NCBI GenBank assembly: GCA_015183035.1
Contig: JACZZP010000014.1
Coordinates: forward strand, 1,674,001 to 1,738,000
Direction: 5' to 3'
DNA from: Meloidogyne chitwoodi
Lineage: Eukaryota > Nematoda > Chromadorea > Rhabditida > Meloidogynidae
Length of the DNA stretch: 64,000 bases
Under the pieces are notes generated by a model. The model made no database searches. It was not told where the DNA came from and saw nothing but the letters and a program-made list of their open reading frames with translations. The position numbers and the translations under genes were made by a program. Within the stretch, counting starts at the first letter, position 1. Each line of letters begins with the position of its first letter. Positions 1-11,489 of this stretch are shown here, piece by piece.

Positions 1-3000
1 CATAGATGCTAAAACTAAAGAAACAAGTCCACGCATTGCATCAACCTTTTTTTAAATTGAAAATTTAATTTTTTTAATTTATTAAAAAAAATTTTTAAAA
101 ATTTCCTTAATTTATTATTCTATTATTTACCTCAAATTCCTATTTTTATTTTTAAAATTAAAAAAAAAATACTATGGTTTCCAAGGCTGGTTTAATTAAA
201 GAATTAAAAGGAGCATTCAAATTTGGCCAATATCTAAATTTTAAAAAATTAATAAATTAAAATTAATTAAAAAAAAGAAACTTGATCATTTCATGTGCAA
301 TATTTAATATTTGATAATTTTTTATTTGTTCTTTAGAAACTCTTCCAATAAATCGAAGTTCTTCTTCTTCACCAAATTTTAAATTATTTTCTAATTTTAC
401 TGCAATATATTTTAATGCTTTTCCTATATTTATTTCCATTTCATTTTGAAGATTTTTGTCCCAAACAACACTCGCTAATTCTGCACGAAGTATTGAATTT
501 AACTGACAAAAATATAATAAGGATATTTATTTTAATTATACGCACAAAATGTCCGCAAGTTTTTGTCCGTAAATTTAACAATTTTTATTTTTCTCATAGC
601 TATTTATACGAAAAGTTGATGATCCATTTTATTATATTTTAGCAAAGATTGTCGATTTTATGCCTTCAAAATAATTTATAAAATATAAATTGCGGACAAA
701 AACTTGCGGACAAATATGTGCAATAATAAATACAGATTTCCTCAATATTTATTTTTTTCAAATAAATTGAAGTATTTATTCTAAACTTGGATATTCTTCA
801 AAGATTAAAATTTAAAAAAAGACTCAATTTAAAAAAAATTAAAATTTATTTTAAACCTTTTCAACAATTATAGCTTCTCTATTTTCATCCTGTTCCAAAA
901 TTTGATCAATTGCAGAAAACAAACCAGCAAGAGATTGGCTATGAATACTTGTTTTTAATGGATGTAATGCATCACTAAAATAAATTATTTTCTTTAAATA
1001 TTCGATAAATTAATTAAAAATAAACCGAATAACATTAGCAACAGAATCTGAATGTGATCCCAAAGATTTATAAATTGTTTGAACTAAACGCATTGCATAT
1101 GGAGCATTTGTTGGTACCTAAAAAAAGAATAAATTTATAAAGCAAAAAAGGTGAAAATAAAAAGAATTTAAAAAAGAGTAGAAAAAGAGCCAAAAAATTT
1201 GGGGTCAACCCTAAAGATCAACTCAAAGATTTCAGTTGTTTTATTCAAAAGGTTCAAGTGTAAGTGTTAAGGGTATAACACAGTCTTTGTTAATGCAATC
1301 TTTAATTTTATTAAATTTGAGCTGTTGGAGGACCATTATTGTGTTTTTTATTTTATTTTTATAAAGTTGATGTATAGAGGTAGATTAAAATTAAAAATAA
1401 ATAAATTAAAAATACCCTATTTGCAATAACTTTTCCAACAAGACGAGCAAAATGTTGAGCATTTTCAATACCTTAAAATACAACTCTATTTAATATTATT
1501 TATCTTTAAAAAGAAACCTAAAAGTTGAAATTGTTCCATTTGATTGTGCAATTTAGTTCCCAATTGAGGCAAAAATTTGCTAGCCTTTTCAGTGTTGGAT
1601 TGTGCACCTAATTGCAAAAAAAGGGCATCAAGTTCACGAAGTGATTCATCCATTAATGAAGAAAGTTCTTTTTGATAAATTGTTGGGTTATCTTTTTTAA
1701 AAAAGAAATAATTTTTTAAGGTATATTTAATTATTTTACTGACAAATGTCCGCAAGTTTTTGTCCGCAAGAAGTAGATAATATTTATTTTACTTAAAGGA
1801 TTATTTTAAAAAATATTTTTGAGTCACAATTATTATAAAAAATTATTATAAATTTTTTATAATAAATATTTAAGATATCAAAAGATAGTGAAACCAAAAA
1901 AATTCAAATTTTACAAAAATTAGTTAAAATTAAAAAATTTAAACTCTAAACTCCCTGAACCTATCCAACAAAAATAAATAAAAATTGTATAATTCTACAT
2001 AAGAAAATAATTTTATATGATTTTAACAAAGATTGATGATCCAAAAAATAAGTAAAAAAAATATTATTTACTTGCGGATATTTATGTGTAAATAAAAAAA
2101 ATAAAAAAATGAACCTATTAATTTCTGCATAGCTTTCATTGTTAAATTTACTACACCAGCGTTAAGCGAACGAAGAGAAGAACGTAATTGTTCAAACAAT
2201 TCTTGACGTATTTTTGAAATTATTAAATCCCTTTTAAATAAACAATTTTCATGAAGCCATTTTAACTTAAAAAATTAAAAAATATTTAAAAAAAAAATAT
2301 TTAAAATTAAAAGAAAAACCTTTAAAAGTTTATCATTAGATTTTAAAAGTAAAACAAATTCAGTTGCATATTCTGCCTTTTTTATCAAATCTTTTTCTTC
2401 GTTACATAAATTGACCAGTTTTTGGCATCTTAAAAATACTATTTTTATTTTTTAATTTAATTAAAAAAACCTCAAAGCATCGCCCAAAAGACGCAAAATT
2501 TTTGTCAAATTTTTAATTGCTGAAACACTTTTTTGGACACGATTTAACTTAAAAATTTAAAATTAATTAAAATAAAATTAAAACAAAATTTTACTCTGTC
2601 TTCAACATCTTTAGCTATTAAATCTGTTTTTTTAGTCACCGAATCCATTTCATGTTGGAAATGGGTATGAGCACTGTCCAAGTGTTCAATTGCAGAAACT
2701 TGTTCAAGTAGTCGTGGATAGTTTTCTTCAACCTAAAAATTAGAAATTGAGCTTTTCAAAGACTAAAAGAACGGTCAGATTATGTTTTAGAGAACGGGGA
2801 CTTGCTTTGAAAATTTTCAAATTTTGTCAGGACCCCTATAACAGTTAAACTTAAGTTTATTTTAAAATTTAAATTAATTAGAAAATAAATAATTAAAATT
2901 TAAACTAACTCCTTGTCTAAGACGAGTATTCAAATCTCCTTGAATCATTTGAATTTTAGCCAAAATACGTTCAGTTTCTGACCTTTCATTAGAAGAAACA

Positions 3001-3086
3001 ATTTTTCTCAAAAATTCCAATTCTCCCTCTTCTCCTAAATTACCACCAATAAATTGTTCAATTTTTTCTTGATTAATATCCAACAT
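1..3086 (-). CDS. cogc-5: COG complex subunit 5-like protein (3' end missing)
   Basis: Multi-exon gene starting at the ATG at 3084-3086 and running off the left edge of the window. The first exon encodes MLDINQEKIEQFIGG and ends in LNTRLRQG. Later exons encode PRLLEQVSAIEHLDSAH, an amphipathic helix, and NLTKILRLLGDALRCQ. This order matches the N-terminal helical bundle of COG5: a region like LLAQATGIESLEGVLQ, then a region like LLRRIIRILNLSKRL. COG5 belongs to lobe B of the conserved oligomeric Golgi tether, which acts in retrograde vesicle traffic in the Golgi. Exons can be followed at about 2910-3086, 2595-2733, 2472-2550, 2320-2430, 2115-2270, 1520-1690, 1417-1473, 1020-1120, 855-975, 290-420, 180-235 and 1-45. 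Introns carry two TIR elements. The family call rests on alignment from memory of the N-terminal third; another COG or exocyst-like helical tether is the main alternative. Confidence 0.58.
542..721. mobile_element. MITE-like element, GTCCGCAAG family, copy 1
   Basis: An element of about 180 bp inside an intron of the COG5-like gene. Its left end (542-569) reads GCACA, then GTCCGCAAGTTTTTGTCCG. Its right end (692-721) is the reverse complement of almost the same sequence, giving terminal inverted repeats of about 28 bp. The interior is AT-rich and has no coding capacity. Related sequences occur at 1741-2090, 15192-15300 and 28376-28545. Confidence 0.75.
1201..1387. mobile_element. TIR element, GATCAACCCT family, copy 1
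   Basis: Intronic stretch beginning GGTCAACCCTAAAGATCAAC. It ends in a block containing ATTGTGTTTTTTATT followed by AAAGTTGAT. Related ends recur at 44878-45104 and 58175-58357. The interior is non-coding, and this copy has the most decayed ends of the three. Confidence 0.55.
1741..2090. mobile_element. MITE-like element, GTCCGCAAG family, copy 2
   Basis: The left end (1747-1770) reads GTCCGCAAGTTTTTGTCCGC. A shorter right end, CTTGCGGATATTTATGTGT, lies near 2071-2089. The interior motif AAAGATTG..GATCC resembles copy 1, suggesting common descent with sequence decay. It lies in an intron of the COG5-like gene. Confidence 0.55.
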
Positions 3087-3533
3087 ATCTAAAACTATTT
3101 AAATACAAAATTAAATAAATAAAAATTAATTAAAAGATAAAAAAGGTCAAAAACAAAAAAAGTGAAATTAAAATTTTTTAAAATTTATAAAGTTAAAAAA
3201 ACAATGACAAAAAAAAACATTTTAAAGTATCAAAGCTTCTCTTTATTTTAATCAAAAATTATATTTATTTTTAAATTATAATTATTTAAAAATTATTGGA
3301 GTTCCAGGTCACAAACCTAAATATTTTTGTTATCTCAGAATTTATTTTAGGAACGTTTAGGGTCCCAAAAAACAAACAAAAATTCCAAAAATATTTTAAA
3401 AAAATTTTTTACCCCAATAAAAGTTCAAAAAGATCAGTTATTAATTTAAAAAAATAAAATAAATAGAAGCTTCTCAACTATTTTTCCTCTAATAATTAAA
3501 AAAAATTAATTAATTAAAATTATACTCTTTCTA
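3087..3533. other. intergenic, no gene seen
   Basis: AT-rich spacer between the start of the COG5-like gene and the stop of EF-Tu. No RNA gene, repeat or convincing ORF was found. It must contain the 5' region of the COG5-like gene and the 3' UTR of EF-Tu. Confidence 0.6.
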
Positions 3534-6014
3534 TCATCTTTTCTGTTTTTCTTGTAAAGGTTTTATTCCTTTCAAAAAATTATCAACGTCAAAACGATGC
3601 CAAGTATCAAGGAATATATTTTCAAAAAGTTCCAAAACAACACCATAACCAAGTATTCTTTTTTTATTTTCTCTTAAAGAAAATCTACAACCTTTTCCTA
3701 AAATTTTATTTTTTTAAAAATTAAAAAAAAAAAGAAACAAACTTATTGGTACATCATTAAGAAAAATTAAATTAGCAGTTGTAAATTCCCCAGGCATTAA
3801 AAGATCATTTTCAAAAAATACTCGACATCCTTTACTCCAAGATGTGCAAAATGTTGTGGTAGAAATGCCTGAACGAATTCCTTGTTTACGGCCATTTTCG
3901 TGTTCATCTAACAGATAAAGTTTAACCTAAAAAAGAAATTATTGAGATTATAGGGTAATTATATATTAAATATTTAAAGTTTTTCTTTTGTAAAAAAGAT
4001 AAATTAGTGAGGGCAAAATAAGAAAATGAAAAACAAAGAGGAAAAAGGGAATAAAAGCACTAAAGTTGCCCATCCATGATTAAATAGACATTCTGTTTAT
4101 TAAAATAATTTAAATATAAAAAAACAAACATAAAATAAAAGGGATAAGAAAAATATACATTTTTGAGAATTATATAAAAATTATTTCCCCATTATAAGGA
4201 ACCCTTTAAGATTTTAAAAAATTATTCAAAAATTTTTTTTTATCAAATTGGGACTAATTTAAATAAAAATATGAGCAGTTTAAGCTCTCAGGATATTAAA
4301 AGATTATTAACAGGGACTATTTTTAAAATAATTTAAATTAATTAAGAATACAAAACCTGAACAACATTTGTTGTTTGAATAGTTCCTGGAGCACCTGCCC
4401 ACATTCCTTTTTCTATACCCTCAATAATCAAATTTTTGCACAAAATTCCACATTGTTCACCAGCTTTTACCTTAAAATAAAACAAAATAATTATAATTTT
4501 GTAAAAAATTTAAAAAGAAAACTTGAGTGACTGGTTTATTAAATACTTGAATGTCACCAACTGATACTTTTTGAAAATGTTCAAATCCTCTAATTTCAAT
4601 ATTTTCTCCTTTTTTAAGACTCCCTCTTTCAACTGTGCCGACCAAAATAGAACCTTGACCTTCAATTTTGAATTTGTTAACTATCGGCATAAGAAAAGGA
4701 CTATCCTAAATTTTAAAAATAGTTGTTATTGAAAAATAAATTTCATAATTTTGACGTTTTTTAATTTAAAATGTACATGAAAATTCTTTTTCCAATTTTT
4801 AAAAATTATAACCTCTAAACGATCCGGTGCCTTTACAGAATCCAATGCCTTCAATAATTCCTCAATACATTTATTATCTTGTCCTTCTAATGCCATCAAA
4901 GCAGAGCCATTAATTACTGTGGCAGAATCACCTTAAAATTAAATATTAAAAAACTAATTTAAAAACCTACCATTGAAAGAATAAGCAGTTAAAAGTTCGC
5001 GTGCTTCCATCTGTAAAAGTAAATAATAATTCAAAAAAATAATTCAAAAAATAATAAGAATTCAAAATAATACCTCAACCAACTCCAAATCATCTTTATC
5101 AACAAGATCAGCTTTATTAATAAAAACTATAATTTCTTCCAAACCAATTTGTTTAGCTACCATTAAATGTTCTTTTGTTTGAGGCATAACTCCATCTGTT
5201 GCAGCAATTACTAAAATTGCTGCATCCATTTGTGAAGTACCGGTTATCATGTTTTTTCTTAAAAATAAAAATTAATTTAAAAAATGCTAAAGAAGATAAA
5301 TAAATCTCAAAAGAATGGAAATTTATAAAATGTCTCTTGAGGACTCGAACCCAGGTCATTAATATTGAAAGTCACAATCACTACCAACTACACCACTAAC
5401 ACCAGTAAAAATAAAGCTTTAATTAAAAACATTAATTACATATAAAATAAAATTATACATAAAATCGCTATGTCCCGGACAGTCAATATGTGCATAATGT
5501 CTTTCATTAGTTTCTTAAAACAACATTTTTTAATAAATCAGAATAAAAAATAACCATATTCTAAATTTGCAATATTAATAGTTATTCCACGAGCACGCTC
5601 TTGAGGAGCTCTATCGATATCATCATAACTATAATTTTTTAAATTTAAATAAAAATTTAAAAAATAAAAAAACCTGACAAATTTTGCCCTTTTTTCTTTT
5701 GAAAGACCTAAAATTAATAATTTCAAAAATATAAAAAGCCAAAAACACATTTTGTAATTGCCGAAGTTAAAGTAGTCTTTCCATGATCAACATGACCAAT
5801 TGTGCCAACATTTAAATGAAGTTTGTTTGGTTTATCTTTTGGATTTGCTAAATAATTTTGAATTATTCTAAACTATATTTTGAATAAATTAACCTTTTAC
5901 ACTTCTAGCTATTGCATAAAAATGTTCTAAATTTAAAAATTAAAATTTTTAAATTTAAATAAACTAACTTGATGAATAATTAACTGTTCTAGGTAACAAA
6001 GAAATTCTAGTCAT
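3534..6014 (-). CDS. tufm: mitochondrial elongation factor Tu
   Basis: Delivers aminoacyl-tRNA to the mitochondrial ribosome as a GTPase. The start [15 protein letters not shown] (6014) is short, basic and Ser-rich, as expected of a mitochondrial presequence. The G domain shows the P-loop GHVDHGKTT, the switch region [22 protein letters not shown] and the guanine-specificity motif NKAD. Domain 2 is seen in [13 protein letters not shown], and domain 3 in [13 protein letters not shown] and [18 protein letters not shown]. The protein does not end at the usual domain 3 terminus: roughly 33 extra residues follow, ending PLQEKQKR before the stop at 3534-3536. Nematode mitochondria are known to use EF-Tu forms with C-terminal extensions for their armless tRNAs, so this is probably one of the two nematode EF-Tu types; which one cannot be decided here. 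It has about ten exons and diverges from the gene at 6280 with only about 265 bp between the starts. Confidence 0.93.
5334..5405 (-). repeat. tRNA-like relic in EF-Tu intron
   Basis: On the minus strand an A-box-like TGGTGTAGTTGGTAGTG is followed about 30 bp later by a good B box, GGGTTCGAGTCC. No convincing acceptor stem closes, so I read it as a tRNA pseudogene or tRNA-derived repeat rather than a functional tRNA. Confidence 0.5.
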
Positions 6015-6279
6015 TCTTGTAAAATATTAAATATATGAATAGTCTTCTGAATTTCTAAAGAAAAATATTAAAATTAAAATAAAACATTTTGAAATTAGAA
6101 TTTTTTTAAGGAAAAACTAAAATTTTGTGGCAATGTCAAAATGTAAACAAGGGTGAAATTAACAAAACACCAAATGGACAAAATGCCAAAATATCAAAAT
6201 ACAATTTGCTTAACTTTTACAGGTCCAAAGAGGCTCTAAATTGAATAAAGGATAATCTTAATTTTTTCTTCAACTAAAG

Positions 6280-7528
6280 ATGGAGGAAATTACACAATTA
6301 ATGATGAAAGAACTTTTAAAAGAAGATCAATTCAAGGTTTTTATTTGAAATTTTTAACTATAATTTAATTTTAGAAATTATGGGCTGATCTTGCTGATGA
6401 AATTGAAGAAAAAAATCAACCAAAACGTGTATCTATTAAAACTTTAAACATTTCTACTCCAAATTTACCAATTTCTTATCAACTTTCTTCACCAAATTTT
6501 CGTTTAAATTTACCAAAAATTGACCAAAATTTTGCCAAAATTTATAATGAACTTGCTGATGGACTTGAATTGGTTATTAAAAATTTTTCTCGAGGAAGTT
6601 AGTTTAATAAAAAAATAATTTTTAAAAAGCTTTTTCAGTTCATTTAGCTTATTTTTCTACTGATAAAACTCAAAAAGATTATTTTCGTCATGAAGCTGCC
6701 TCACTCTATTCAATTCAAGTTATGTTAGAACGTTCAATTATTTCTAATCGATTTAATATTGCTCAATTCGGTTTAATAGCGAGGAGAATTATCAAAATGC
6801 AGCAACTTTTTGTTATATATACTTCAACGTGAGTTTTTATTTTGTTTAGCGTTTTGGTTAAGTTGGGAAAATTTTTATTTCAATGAAAGAGGTCACAGGT
6901 TCGAACCCCACCAGCGGAAAACAATTTTTTCTTTGATAAAAATAACTTTAAAACCTTTAATTAATTTTATAGCTTTTTTATTTAAAACAATAAAGTCCAT
7001 ACAATGTGAGAAATTGTGTGTTCTTAGCATCGACACTTTATGCAATCCACAACAGATTTTTTGAGTATGGCAAGTCTTTTGAACCTGAAAATGCTCACAT
7101 TTACGATGAAGGAAAAAAATTGGAAAACGCTATTAAACATTTTGGACGATTTGTTTGTCAAAGACTTGAAAAGGTTTTTCTTTAAAATTTAAGTTTAAAA
7201 ATTAAAAATATTTTAAGATGCTCATCCACCTTTTGAATAAACAAAAAGTTATACCCGAATCTAAACCTTTTGTGAATTACATAAAAAGTCAATTATGCGA
7301 TTCAAAACCCTTTTGTGGCTCTCAAGTGTTTCTGACTTGTAAGTGACTTCTAATGAAAAAATTTTATTAAAAAAAAATATTTTAGGTTATCAAGGTTTAA
7401 GCTCAACGACCCGTCGAAAAGGTTTTCTTCTCTCTCCAGAGTTGGAATATTCAACGGCTAAATTAAATTCGGCAAGGAAACAAAGGTCAAATTCCGTAGG
7501 AGTAAGAAGAAGCCCAAGACAGAATTAA
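6280..7528 (+). CDS. unidentified protein, multi-exon
   Basis: Starts MEEITQLMMKELLKEDQF at 6280, just after the shared promoter region with EF-Tu. It continues through LWADLADEIEEKN, IYNELADGLELVI, DYFRHEAASLYSIQ, ASTLYAIHNRFFEYGK, ENAIKHFGRFVCQRLEK and YQGLSSTTRRKGFLLSPELE. It ends in a basic Ser/Arg tail at 7526-7528. Exon joins near 6720-6850 are ambiguous: the frame that reads EENYQNAATF requires an intron from about 6718 to 6784 that uses the acceptor AATAGCGAG. The intron at about 6832-7028 holds a tRNA-like relic. The protein is helical and probably intracellular, with no signal peptide or membrane segment. I do not recognise the family. Confidence 0.6.
6852..6914 (+). repeat. tRNA-like relic
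   Basis: A-box-like TGGTTAAGTTGG is followed by the B box GGTTCGAACCCC near 6898-6909, inside an intron of the unidentified gene. No paired acceptor stem is visible. Same class as the relics at 5334, 36199 and 52226. Confidence 0.4.
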
Positions 7529-7696
7529 AGGATCACGTTTAATTTAAATTTTGTTTTAAGCATTTTATGAGGTTATAAGTAAAATTATAAATTTGTGCAA
7601 ATTTTTTAAAATAATTTTGGATCATCTTCAGCTCAAAAATGATTATTTATTTATGTTTTCTCAGTTTTAATTTTAATTATATACCAAATTGGAAAA

Positions 7697-8248
7697 TCAT
7701 TCTGCATCCATATCAGCATCTTTCTGTCGTCCCTGCATTGCTTCGGGAACTGGTGGTGGTATTGAAAGTGGAGAAATAAATGGATTGCCATTGTCTTCTG
7801 TTTAATAAAATTTAAAGTAATTTAGGAAAGATTAAATAAAATAAAACCTGGCAATACGAGTGCTAACATTATTGGGTCATCAGCACGAGCATTTTTTGGA
7901 GTAAATCCTGCCTCTTGAAGAGTCTGTTTTTCGTCCAAAACCATCCATTCTGTACGCTGTTCATTTGGGGGAACACGAAGAGATTGATTTTTTGGAGGAA
8001 CCTTAAATTTTAAAATAAAATGAGCAACTGCTTTATTTGAATTTAAGGAAATAATTCATTTTTGTTTTATTAAATTCAAATATTTAAAAGAAAAAAACCT
8101 TCAATATAGCTTCAATAGCCTTTTTTAAATCAATCGCAGTCCAATTTTCCCTAGCTTGTAACATCAAATGCTGCTTTCCCCGGCAAACTTCAAAGTAAAG
8201 CTCCTGAAACTAAAAATAATTTAAAAAATTAGAGAATTTAAAAACCAT
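7697..8248 (-). CDS. elb-1: elongin B
   Basis: Ubiquitin-like subunit of the elongin BC adaptor, which links substrate receptors (VHL/SOCS-box proteins) to Cullin 2 and 5 ubiquitin ligases. The first exon is probably just the ATG at 8246-8248, spliced to FQELYFEVCRGKQH. The ubiquitin-like core follows: LKKAIEAILK, then LDEKQTLQEAGFTPKNAR (matching human LDDGKTLGECGFTSQTAR) and IMLALVLPDDNG. The C-terminal tail contains FISPLSIPPPVPEAM, which corresponds to the elongin B segment FSSPPELPDVM. It stops at 7697-7699 and converges on the plus-strand gene ending at 7528. It lies on the same strand as uev-1 upstream, but the roughly 700 bp spacing makes an operon uncertain. Confidence 0.88.
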
Positions 8249-8958
8249 TTTGAAGAGAAAAAATGCACACTTTTCTAAAAGTAATTTTAAAAAGATTTAA
8301 ATGAAATAAAAATTTAAATATCTTTGCTTGAAACAAAAAAATGTGAAAAACAAGAAATATTTTAAAATGTTTATTAGACAATAATCAAAACAAAATTTCT
8401 AAAAATATCAAGAGAGGTTGAAAAATTTTGTATATAATTGTCTTTATAGGAATCGGAATATTTTTAAAATTTAGAATATATTCAAGATTCTTTACCTTTC
8501 AGAAATTATAAGAAGAAAAATAAATTTCCAATCCGATCCCTAAAAAAAAGAAAAAGGAGTCTACCACTCTCAAAAGTGCAAAAATGATCAAAATCTAAAA
8601 ATAGATATCTAATATTTAAAAATTTATTATTCCAAAATTAAAATTCTCTCAAGACTAAACAAAGGAGATATACCCAATTAAATTATAAAAAATAAATCTA
8701 ACTATTAATTTAAAAACAAAATTGATAAAAAAAACTTTGCAAAAACCTCTGCCTACAAATAAAGGAAAATTAAACAAAAAAAATAATTAAGAAAATATCA
8801 AAGGTTGACTCCTTTTATAAAAAAATATTTTCAAATAAACCAAAAAAAATAAAACTGGAGTGTTGGGAAAAGTCAAACGATCAATTAAGACGGATGAGCT
8901 CTCTAAATAAAACTCCCAAACATTTTTCCAAACCTTTTTAATTTTCTTTCATCGTTTT
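8249..8958. other. spacer, no gene seen
   Basis: About 700 bp of AT-rich sequence between uev-1 and elongin B. No ORF with coding character, RNA gene or clear repeat was found. It probably contains the uev-1 3' UTR and the elongin B 5' region. Confidence 0.55.
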
Positions 8959-9582
8959 TTAAAAAAGTGTGCCCTCGGCCGGTTGTGAAAGTTTTTGATT
9001 CTCCTTTGCAGTCATTAAATGCCTAAAAATTAAAATTAATTTTAAAATTTAAAGCAAAACCTTCGAATATCCTCCAAAACAGTCTTTATCGAATAAGAAC
9101 TGTTCCACTGACGTAAAGATGGAACTGTACGTTTGTCCAACTAAAAAATCAAAATTAATTCTCCAACAAATCATCCTTTTCCTTATTCAAAAAAAAAATA
9201 AACGATTAAAAAATACCAATCCATTTTGCTGACTGACACCATTCAAATTTATCTTCGTAGTAAAACGAACAATTGGTGGCTCTTTTGGATAACTTAGACC
9301 ACATTCAACCCGCAAATTGTAAATTCTGCCTTCGTATGGAGTCTAAAAAATAGTTTAAGAGAAAAAAGATTAAAAAAACAAACCCTACTAGGCCCAATAA
9401 TCATTCCAGTCCATCGTGTCAAATCCATATCATCATCATCTTCAAGTCCCCAAGATATATTTCCATCACCTTTACCTTTTTGGCCATCTTCTAATTCCTC
9501 AAGTAGACGAAAATTACGAGGAACTTCAACTAAAAATAATTTTTTAAAATTAAAATGATTTTAATATATTACCACCAGTCAT
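8959..9582 (-). CDS. uev-1: ubiquitin-conjugating enzyme E2 variant (UEV1/MMS2)
   Basis: Catalytically inactive E2 partner of UBC13 for K63-linked ubiquitin chains (DNA damage tolerance and signalling). Start MTGG (9580-9582) is spliced to [19 protein letters not shown], then [50 protein letters not shown] and [13 protein letters not shown]. It ends SQPAEGTLF. It matches the nematode UEV-1 almost end to end, at the full length of about 140 residues. There is no active-site Cys in the usual E2 position, as expected for a UEV. Five exons or so, with short introns. Confidence 0.95.
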
Positions 9583-10046
9583 AATTAAATATTCTTTAGA
9601 TAAAATTGAACACAACTAAAAAAATAAATAAAATATATATAATGGGTTGGCCTTGGGCTTAAAAAACAATTAAAATAAGCAGAAATATAAACACAGAATT
9701 TCAACTATCAAAAAACAAGAATATTTCGGTGCAAATGACCAAATTTATGAAAAATAAAAATTTTGAAAGAACAGAATGCCAAATTTTTTTAATGAAGAAA
9801 AATTGAATGGGGTCGACTCATCGCCGAGTAATTCTGATTAAAAAATTTAATAAATACTTTCCCAATACTTGAAATATTATTTCTTAATTATTTAAAATTT
9901 AAATTGCTTTAGGTTCCATGATTTATAAATATCTAAAAAATATTTGGAAAATTAAATATTTAAAAATTTTGAGAAAATGAGCAAATAAAAAAATAAGATC
10001 ACTTCGACTTTTAAATAATTTAAAGCATAGAAGGAAAAACAATTCT
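9583..10046. other. spacer, no gene seen
   Basis: AT-rich spacer between two minus-strand genes. No supported coding, RNA or repeat feature. Confidence 0.55.
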
Positions 10047-11489
10047 TCAATCATCATAAACTTGATTGTAATTTGCTCTCATATACTCTCTTGTTGAATT
10101 TAGTATAGTCCAAATACCTAAGATAATTTAAAAAATATTTTTAAAAATTTTATGATTAATTGTAGTGCCAAGTTTACTTAAATTCTTTTTATAAATACTT
10201 AACGGATCAAAAACTTAAGTCTACCCCTTGTAAATTCACCATCTTTAGTAATTGAAAAAAATTTCTATTTTTAAATTCAATTTTTAATTTGTTAAATGTA
10301 TTTTAAATAAGTTAAAAATCAATTTTTAGTAAAATCAATACCTTCTATTAATGACTCCCATTTCGTGTATTCCACTTCATCAAAATAATGTAGACCAATG
10401 CCCTCAAGAAATTCTGCACAATCTTCACAAAAACGATCAATAAACCCTATTTTGCTGCTATAATCATTATGAAGCTAAAAAATTAAATGAAATTAATTCC
10501 TTTAAATTTAAACGTAAAATACAAAAAATATAAACAAACAATTTGTCTTCCACTAGTCGCCAAAAGATGCACAGCAGGCCAACGCACATTGTCGACAAAC
10601 TGTAGAAATTTATTATAAATTCAAAAATCATTAAAAATATAAAAAATTTAAAATTACCGGTGCTAACACACCCAATCTACTCCTTGAATTGTGTATGAAT
10701 TGCCAAACATCTAAATAAAAATTTAATACTTTTATATATTCCCCTTATTTTTAAACTAAAGCCATCATTTGATGGCTGATAAAAATTTTTATAATTTTAA
10801 CATTTAACCTGTAAATTTCGTTCCAATCATCGGGTGAAAACCAACGTTTACTCTAGTTTCCTTGTTCACAAACCAATGAGAAAGACCATTTAAAACATCG
10901 AGACGATTAATGAGATGGTCTTTCCTCTAAAAAAGATTAAATCTTATTTAAAAAATTTAAATAAAAAAACTAACAATTTTCAACTTAATTATCCATTCTT
11001 TTAAAAGTTTAATGATAAAAATATCAAATAACTTAGACACCCTAATAAAGGACCATTTTACATTTAACGGAATAAAATTAATTAATTGAGCTAACAATTC
11101 ATTAGCTAAATTTATTTTTTTATTTTTCATGAATATTTAAAAAAATTCTTATTTAAAGAATAAAATCTAAGTCAAAGTAACTAAGGAACTAACAAACAAC
11201 ACTTGAACAATAAAACCCCTAACAATAGGCATTGTCTACACAATAACCTGAAATGCATTTTCTGCTCTTTATTTTACTCATTCAATTCATTCTTAAACTT
11301 TAGAATTAATAAAATCTTTTCAATATATGCTCAGAATGCCTAAGTTATTCATTTTAATCGTTAAACCTCAAAAAAGAATTTTCCAAAATAAAATGCCTTA
11401 TCAAAAAAATTAACCTCCTGCTGTGTATTTAAATTTGGAGTTGCTGTCGCTGAACGAGAACTTCCGGTTTCAGAATTTGCATAAGACAT
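10047..11489 (-). CDS. unidentified protein, multi-exon
   Basis: Starts MSYANSETGSSRSATATPNL (11489), a Ser/Thr-rich unstructured head. It continues RKDHLINRLDVLNGLSHWF, then GFHPMIGTKF, VWQFIHNSRSRLGVLAP, VDNVRWPAVHLLATSGRQ, KIGFIDRFCEDCAEFLEG and IGLHYFDEVEYTKWESL. The last exon ends YMRANYNQVYDD at 10047-10049. It is about 190 residues with no signal peptide, and Cys residues occur in FCEDCAEF. Frames join cleanly across introns, so it looks like a real gene; I do not recognise the family. It is the first of three same-strand genes (then uev-1, elongin B). Confidence 0.62.

Noticed and set aside
415..642. 75-codon open frame
   Set aside because: It overlaps the left part of a MITE and an intron of the minus-strand COG5-like gene; no coding character.
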